Positions 16,783 to 21,576 of a stretch of 21,576 nucleotides of DNA are shown here, piece by piece. How positions within the stretch are numbered: position 1 is the first letter of the stretch; every line of letters starts with the position of its first letter. Under the pieces are notes generated by a model. That model searched no databases and was not told where the DNA came from. It worked only from the letters and a program-made list of their open reading frames with translations. Source of the DNA: Anaerolineae bacterium (GTDB taxonomy: Bacteria > Chloroflexota > Anaerolineae > Aggregatilineales > Phototrophicaceae); contig JANQRM010000340.1 in NCBI GenBank assembly GCA_028284565.1, positions 1-21,576 on the forward strand. The letters run 5' to 3'. Position numbers and translations under genes: made by a program.

Positions 16783-16802
16783 CAAGGGGATGGTTCAAGT
16801 CA

Positions 16803-19211
16803 ATGAACAAAATACCGTATGCACAAAGTGTCATGATCGTATGGGATATAGCCGCTGGTGAAGCAGTAGTCGCCAATTCTCAAGAGATTGAACCTGTTCA
16901 TTTCCTTCTGGCACTAACGAAGGTTTGTGACTTGGACTGGAATCAATTCTTCATGGCACAACCTAATATACCCGCGAATCTTCGCTTCGATATCCAAACC
17001 GATATACTTAATATTCAAAGAAAGTTCAAGCATATTGGCGTGGAAACGACGACTTTTCGCCGTCGCTTAAGGTCACAGATTGCTAAACCGACAGGTGGTG
17101 TCATAGTTCGACAAAAGATGCATCGTAGCTCTGATTCCCGCCAAGTCTTTGAACAGGCAGAAAGACTCGTTACTGAGCAAGGAAGTCTCCAACCTGTTTT
17201 GCGACCCTATCATATTCTGCACGCACTCTTTGAAGACAATAATTTGAAATGGACTGGGTTGTTTGGCGAGCACAGTATCGAAGAGATTCTGAACTTGGTC
17301 AATGAAGTAGAACCCGTATCTCCAGAAGAGGGTATGCCAACGTTCTTTGATGGGGGTGGTGGATCACCAATGGCAATGGGAGGTGTTCCAGCAAGCGTCT
17401 TGTCTCGATATGGGACAGATTTAACCCAAAGTGCACGCGATGGCAAGCTTGATCCCGTGATAGGACGGCGAGATGAGATTCGAAGTTTGGCTCGCATCTT
17501 AACTCAACGTCGAAAAAATAATGCCATTCTGGTTGGTGAGTCAGGTGTAGGTAAAACTTGTATTGTGGAGGGACTGGCACAGTGGCTGGTGAGTCCCAAA
17601 GCACCTGACGAATTAAAGGAAAAACAAATTGTCTCGATTACAATGTCGGAGATGTTAGCAGGGACGAAATATCGTGGAGAATTCGAAGAACGCCTCGAAA
17701 GTATGCTACGTGAAGCTGCCTCAAATGATAATCTGATTCTATTTATAGATGAAATCCATACAATTCTTGGCGCAGGCGGAGAAGGTGCGAGCAATGCCGC
17801 TAATATCCTCAAGCCTGCTCTCGCACGAGGTGAACTAAATTGCCTCGGTGCGACAACCGTGGAAGAATATCGTCGTTATATTGAAGAAGATCAAGCATTA
17901 GAACGTCGCTTCCAAGTTATCTGGGTTGATGAGCCAACTCGAGAAGAAACGTTCACTATTCTCGAAGGATTACGCGAGAAATTTGAACAACATCATGGAA
18001 TGACAATTGATGAAGACGCAATCAATGCTTCGATAGATCTCTCGATACGCTATTTGCCAGACTCGCGATTACCAGATAAAGCAATTGACCTGATTGACCA
18101 AGCCTGCTCCAATCAACGAATCGTCTCATTATCTGGATTCGGTGATGCGCAGATGATCACGCATATTGGACGTAAAGAAATCGCATCGGTAGTTGCTCAA
18201 CGGGCTCGTGTTCCAGTGGAACAGTTAACAGAAGACGAAACCGCGCGTCTGCTTCGGATGGAAGATGCACTTCGAGAACGGGTTATCGGTCAGGATGAAA
18301 CCATTGGAATTGTTTCGGAAGTTATACGGACAGCACGTGTGGGGTTAAAGAATCAACAGAAGCCAGTGGGTGTCTTCTTATTTGTCGGAGCCACTGGAAC
18401 GGGTAAAACGGAACTAGTAAAATCCTTAGCTGAGTTCCTCTTTAGTGATGAAAAGAACCTTCTTCGTTTTGATATGTCTGAATATATGGAGAAGCACACA
18501 GTTTCGCGCTTAATTGGTGCGCCTCCAGGATACGTTGGCTACCATGAAGAGGGACAATTAACCGGGCAAGTTCGCACCCATCCCTATAGTGTCATCTTGC
18601 TCGATGAAATTGAGAAAGCCCATCCGCAAGTATTGGACTTATTTCTACAAGTGTTCGATGAAGGTCAGCTAACAGATGCGCAAGGACAACGGGTGTCCTT
18701 CTCTGAAAGTATTATTGTTATGACCTCCAATCTCGGAAGTGAGATCAAACCACCTCAGCGACAACTAGGGTTCAACCTCAGTTACAATTCGCCAGATGAT
18801 ATTGAGCCTGATGAATATCGTCGACAAATTATGCAAACGGTTCGAGCAACCCTTCGTCCTGAATTACTGAATCGTATCCAAAATGTATGCTTTTTCCATC
18901 CGTTAAGCCGTGAGGCGGTGCGCCAGATTATCGGCAAAATTGTCGCTCGAATGCATGCAGGTTTGCAAGAGTGGCGTGTGTCTATTGAACTCGACGAATC
19001 TATTTATGATTTACTGATGGAACAGGGGTATGATGCGCGCTATGGCGCGCGGGAAATGGAACGTGCGATTGAACGTTTAATTGTTCAACCACTTGGTAAA
19101 GCACTACTAGAACGGCGTTTTTCGGCAGGGTCTGTAATTGGTATTAGCTTCCGTGATAGCGATGTCATTCTGGAAGATTTAGGTAAGACGAGGGGAATTG
19201 TCTCAGAGTAA
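16803..19211 (+). CDS. Two-ring Hsp100/Clp AAA+ unfoldase, ClpA/ClpC-like
   Basis: This ATP-driven hexameric unfoldase of 802 residues has a degenerate Clp N-domain pair at about 5-45 and 110-150. AAA-1 has Walker A GESGVGKT (245-252), pore loop KYRGEF, Walker B LFIDE (313-317) and ERRF arginine fingers (367-370). AAA-2 has Walker A GATGTGKT (529-536), pore loop GYVG (576-579), Walker B LLDE (599-602) and sensor-2 YGAR (747-750). Between the rings there is almost no room for the coiled-coil middle domain of ClpB and ClpC. LGF at 655-657 occupies the position of the ClpP-docking IGF/VGF loop, so a ClpP partner is plausible. AAGGGGA (16784-16790) lies 12 bases before the ATG. Context with FHA, kinase and phosphatase genes suggests regulation by phosphorylation. 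It is unlikely to be the housekeeping ClpC, whose N-domain is normally well conserved. Confidence 0.9.
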   Translation: MNKIPYAQSVMIVWDIAAGEAVVANSQEIEPVHFLLALTKVCDLDWNQFFMAQPNIPANLRFDIQTDILNIQRKFKHIGVETTTFRRRLRSQIAKPTGGVIVRQKMHRSSDSRQVFEQAERLVTEQGSLQPVLRPYHILHALFEDNNLKWTGLFGEHSIEEILNLVNEVEPVSPEEGMPTFFDGGGGSPMAMGGVPASVLSRYGTDLTQSARDGKLDPVIGRRDEIRSLARILTQRRKNNAILVGESGVGKTCIVEGLAQWLVSPKAPDELKEKQIVSITMSEMLAGTKYRGEFEERLESMLREAASNDNLILFIDEIHTILGAGGEGASNAANILKPALARGELNCLGATTVEEYRRYIEEDQALERRFQVIWVDEPTREETFTILEGLREKFEQHHGMTIDEDAINASIDLSIRYLPDSRLPDKAIDLIDQACSNQRIVSLSGFGDAQMITHIGRKEIASVVAQRARVPVEQLTEDETARLLRMEDALRERVIGQDETIGIVSEVIRTARVGLKNQQKPVGVFLFVGATGTGKTELVKSLAEFLFSDEKNLLRFDMSEYMEKHTVSRLIGAPPGYVGYHEEGQLTGQVRTHPYSVILLDEIEKAHPQVLDLFLQVFDEGQLTDAQGQRVSFSESIIVMTSNLGSEIKPPQRQLGFNLSYNSPDDIEPDEYRRQIMQTVRATLRPELLNRIQNVCFFHPLSREAVRQIIGKIVARMHAGLQEWRVSIELDESIYDLLMEQGYDARYGAREMERAIERLIVQPLGKALLERRFSAGSVIGISFRDSDVILEDLGKTRGIVSE

Positions 19212-19283
19212 GTAATTACTCTGTGTTGTCACTGATCGAACAACATACATTGTCATCTAAATATTTTTTGGGGGACAGGCGAG

Positions 19284-20645
19284 ATGTCTGGAAAAGTTAA
19301 GTTGTCAGTCAGCAGTAGGGGATGGGAAACGAAGGATATTGTGTTTGATCAACATGACACACTCCTATTTGGAAGAATGCCCGACTGCCATATTTGTTTA
19401 CCTCGTGATCCAAAAGTATCCCGACACCATTTTATTTTAGAGGTCAACCCACCAGATGCCCGAATTCGTGACTTGGGAAGCTTAAATGGAACTTACATAA
19501 ACGGGGTGAAGTATGGTGGACGCGCTCTCCAAGCGACACCTGACCAAGCCGCTCAACATCGTTACCCAGAGGTTAATCTTCGTAACGGCGATGTAATTAC
19601 CGTTGGGGATACAACCATGCGACTGGTTGTTGAAGCGAACCAGGTGGATCATGAATCGATTCGTTGTCAAGACTGTGGCAAAGACGTAGGCTCAGAGGTT
19701 GCATCCGCTCGGCAAGGTGATTATATCTGTCAAAGTTGCCAAGAAAAACAGAAAAATGATCCGATCTTGTTATTGAAGAATTTAATTCGGAATAGTCGTC
19801 AACGGAAGCGTCCTAACGCCTTGCAAATACCCGATTTCGATATCGAGAGTAAGTTAGGTGAAGGCGGAATGGGAGCCGTTTATCTCGCTCGTCATCGCCC
19901 CTCAGGTCAATATGTTGCCTTAAAAATCTTGTTATCTCAAGTTGCTGTTGATGACGAATCGCGCAAACTCTTCATGAGAGAAGTTGATACAACCCGAGCC
20001 TTAAGGCATAAGAACATTGTGGAATTTTTTGATCAAGGCTCAGCTGGTGGCATTTTTTATTTCCTGCTGGAATATTGTGATAAGGGTAGTGTCCAAGACC
20101 TGATGGATTACCGTGGCGGAACATTGAGCTTAGATGAAGCTATTCCCATCATTTCTCAAACCTTAGAAGGATTAGCATATATTCATGCCAATGACTTTGT
20201 TCATCGTGATCTGAAACCGCATAATATACTGCTAAAGCGTGAGGGAAACTATGCAACTGCAAAAGTGGCTGATATGGGACTCTCTAAGAACTTCACCCAA
20301 GCTGGGCTCAGTGGCTTAACGGCAACAGGCAGTTTTGGTGGCTCTCTGGTTTTCATGCCACGCGAACAACTGACAAATTTTAAACGGTCGCGTCCAGTAA
20401 GTGATGTCTGGGCGATTGGAGCAACTTTCTACAATATGATTACGGGTACATTCCCGCGCGAATACACGACTGGTCAGGATCCGATTGATATGATTTTGAA
20501 TCAAACAGCAGTTCCTATACGTCAAAGAAATCCCCAGATTCCTTCGAGAATAGCCGATATTATTGACCGTTCATTGACCAATGATGTCCAACAGCGTTAC
20601 CAAAATGGTCAAGAGATGTTAAATGCACTGAGAAGTGTCGTATAG
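19284..20645 (+). CDS. Cytosolic FHA-zinc-motif-Ser/Thr protein kinase
   Basis: The 453-residue protein has three parts. An N-terminal FHA domain (about 5-115) shows LLFGR (27-31), VSRHHF (45-50) and LGSLNGTYINGV (64-75). A four-cysteine motif, CxxC-x17-CxxC at C128, C131, C149 and C152, looks like a zinc ribbon. A PknB-type kinase domain from about 184 has GEGGMGAVY (192-200), Lys214 in VALK, HRDLKPHN (307-314) and D330. DMG replaces DFG, and MPREQ (358-362) stands where APE is usual. All essential catalytic residues are present, so it should be active. There is no membrane helix, unlike the 3404 kinase. GGGGGA lies 8 bases before the ATG. The paired phosphatase starts 11 bases after its stop. 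Likely substrates are partners of the two FHA domains and possibly the Clp ATPase. Confidence 0.92.
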   Translation: MSGKVKLSVSSRGWETKDIVFDQHDTLLFGRMPDCHICLPRDPKVSRHHFILEVNPPDARIRDLGSLNGTYINGVKYGGRALQATPDQAAQHRYPEVNLRNGDVITVGDTTMRLVVEANQVDHESIRCQDCGKDVGSEVASARQGDYICQSCQEKQKNDPILLLKNLIRNSRQRKRPNALQIPDFDIESKLGEGGMGAVYLARHRPSGQYVALKILLSQVAVDDESRKLFMREVDTTRALRHKNIVEFFDQGSAGGIFYFLLEYCDKGSVQDLMDYRGGTLSLDEAIPIISQTLEGLAYIHANDFVHRDLKPHNILLKREGNYATAKVADMGLSKNFTQAGLSGLTATGSFGGSLVFMPREQLTNFKRSRPVSDVWAIGATFYNMITGTFPREYTTGQDPIDMILNQTAVPIRQRNPQIPSRIADIIDRSLTNDVQQRYQNGQEMLNALRSVV

Positions 20646-20656
20646 GGGACAACAAT

Positions 20657-21415
20657 ATGGATGAGATGGTTCAACCCCTCAGCTTGCTAGAGGCACACGC
20701 GAGTTCAGTGGGATTAAAACGTGAGCATAATGAAGACAATTATTTTGTGTCTGTCGAAGATGGTCTCTTTATCGTTGCTGATGGCATGGGGGGTAGCCAA
20801 GGCGGCGAGGTTGCATCACAGGTGATTGTAGATGTCTTGCCCGGTCTAATTGGTCAGCACCTCAATCAAGCAAAGCCAGAAACCACTGAAGAAATTGAAC
20901 AAATAATGCTCGATTCAATTGTGGAACTCAGCCATCATATACATGAAGAAAGCAATCAGAATCCTGAACTAAAGGGCATGGGAGCGACAATTGTTGTTGC
21001 ACTACTAAGGGGAAACCAAGCCCACTTGGCACACATGGGAGACAGTCGTATCTACCTATTCCGTGATGAGAAGTTGGAACTGTTGACGCAAGATCATTCT
21101 CTCGTCACATTGCTAATTCGGCATGGGGAGATTACACCAGAAGAGGCGGCTAGTCATCCAGCAAGAGGAAAGCTATCACGTTATGTTGGGATGGAAGGTA
21201 CAGTGTTTCCAGATGTCCAAACCATCACCCTGCAAAAAGATGACAGCTTGCTAATGTGTACAGATGGTTTATCAGGACAGGTTCCAGATGAAGAAATCAC
21301 ACAAATTTTACTCAAGAACAAAGACTTAAAAGGGGCGTGTCGTGCGTTAAATGGTTCAGCTAATGCGGCGGGAGGAAAAGATAATGTGACAACGATACTA
21401 CTCAAAATGGAGTAG
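20657..21415 (+). CDS. PP2C-family Ser/Thr protein phosphatase (PrpC/Stp/PstP type)
   Basis: This metal-dependent phosphatase of 252 residues would reverse phosphorylation by the adjacent kinase. Metal-binding and catalytic marks are complete: HNEDN (24-28), VADGMGG (40-46), GATIVVAL (109-116), GDSR (128-131), CTDGL (201-205) and GKDN (240-243). The length is typical of the minimal bacterial catalytic domain, with no membrane anchor, matching a cytosolic kinase partner. AGGGGA (20644-20649) lies 7 bases before ATG 20657 and overlaps the kinase stop, so expression of the two is probably coupled. Kinase-PP2C gene pairs are the usual bacterial arrangement. Confidence 0.95.
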   Translation: MDEMVQPLSLLEAHASSVGLKREHNEDNYFVSVEDGLFIVADGMGGSQGGEVASQVIVDVLPGLIGQHLNQAKPETTEEIEQIMLDSIVELSHHIHEESNQNPELKGMGATIVVALLRGNQAHLAHMGDSRIYLFRDEKLELLTQDHSLVTLLIRHGEITPEEAASHPARGKLSRYVGMEGTVFPDVQTITLQKDDSLLMCTDGLSGQVPDEEITQILLKNKDLKGACRALNGSANAAGGKDNVTTILLKME

Positions 21416-21538
21416 CATTGCCTTATCAATTTCAATTATAGGGCTGAAGGGGTACCAGCAGACATCAATCAAATGCTAAGGTGCTATCGACAAGCAGTTT
21501 TTACAAAGTTATCGATTCATGATGATATGGGGGTCCAT

Positions 21539-21576
21539 ATGCCAAAAATTTCACGTCCGACAAAACCACTTGCAGA
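21539..21576 (+). CDS. Start of a further gene, cut by the window edge
   Basis: ATG 21539 is preceded by GGGGG (21529-21533) at 5 bases and reads MPKISRPTKPLA before the edge. In-frame ATGs at 21473 and 21527 are also open, but neither has a suitably placed Shine-Dalgarno sequence. It lies 123 bases after the phosphatase stop on the same strand and may belong to the same operon. The product cannot be recognised from 12 residues. Confidence 0.5.
   Translation, partial: MPKISRPTKPLA

Noticed and set aside
16039..21415. Type VI secretion regulatory cluster
   Set aside because: No Tss gene is present, the ATPase has a ClpP loop unlike ClpV, and the apparent host phylum is not known for classical type VI systems.

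Overview
The window looks like chromosomal DNA of a filamentous, probably Anaerolineae-like member of the Chloroflexota. This rests on gene content only: a Roadblock/LC7 protein, long alpha-solenoid repeats with the 'R..AL..LAPHLP' pattern, membrane-anchored and cytosolic Ser/Thr kinases with FHA partners, and carbohydrate ABC permeases enlarged by extra membrane helices. No rRNA, tRNA, IS element, CRISPR array or phage gene was seen, and no gene-free stretch exceeds 300 bases.

Layout. (1) 1-3212: the end of a Roadblock/LC7 gene (+) converges on a small GAF protein and a 748-residue helical-repeat protein (both -). (2) 3213-5469: a divergent intergenic region with a perfect inverted repeat, then a broken gene for a receptor kinase (kinase, one membrane helix, extracellular sugar-binding domain). 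It carries two in-frame stops and a one-base frameshift. (3) 5470-10185: a promoter, two permeases and a periplasmic binding protein of a carbohydrate-type ABC importer, closed by a strong rho-independent terminator. No ATPase gene is present, so a shared MsmK/MalK-type ATPase encoded elsewhere is likely. The leader before the binding-protein gene holds two hairpins whose loops are complementary. (4) 15796-10211 (-): a tightly overlapping five-gene operon for two GT-B/capsule-type proteins and NeuB-NeuC-NeuA, which would make a CMP-activated nonulosonic (sialic-type) acid for a surface glycan. It has a near-consensus sigma70-type promoter. (5) 16039 to the right edge (+): a phospho-signalling operon of an FHA-winged-helix regulator, a two-ring Hsp100/Clp ATPase, an FHA-zinc-motif-kinase, a PP2C phosphatase and the first codons of a further gene.

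The part most likely to be an undescribed system is region 5. A kinase/phosphatase pair and two phosphothreonine-reading FHA domains are encoded together with a ClpA-like unfoldase that keeps a ClpP-docking loop, and one FHA domain is fused to a DNA-binding domain. This suggests phosphorylation-controlled unfolding or proteolysis with its own transcriptional readout. The second point of interest is the kinase-solute-binding-domain receptor next to a sugar importer, which appears recently inactivated.
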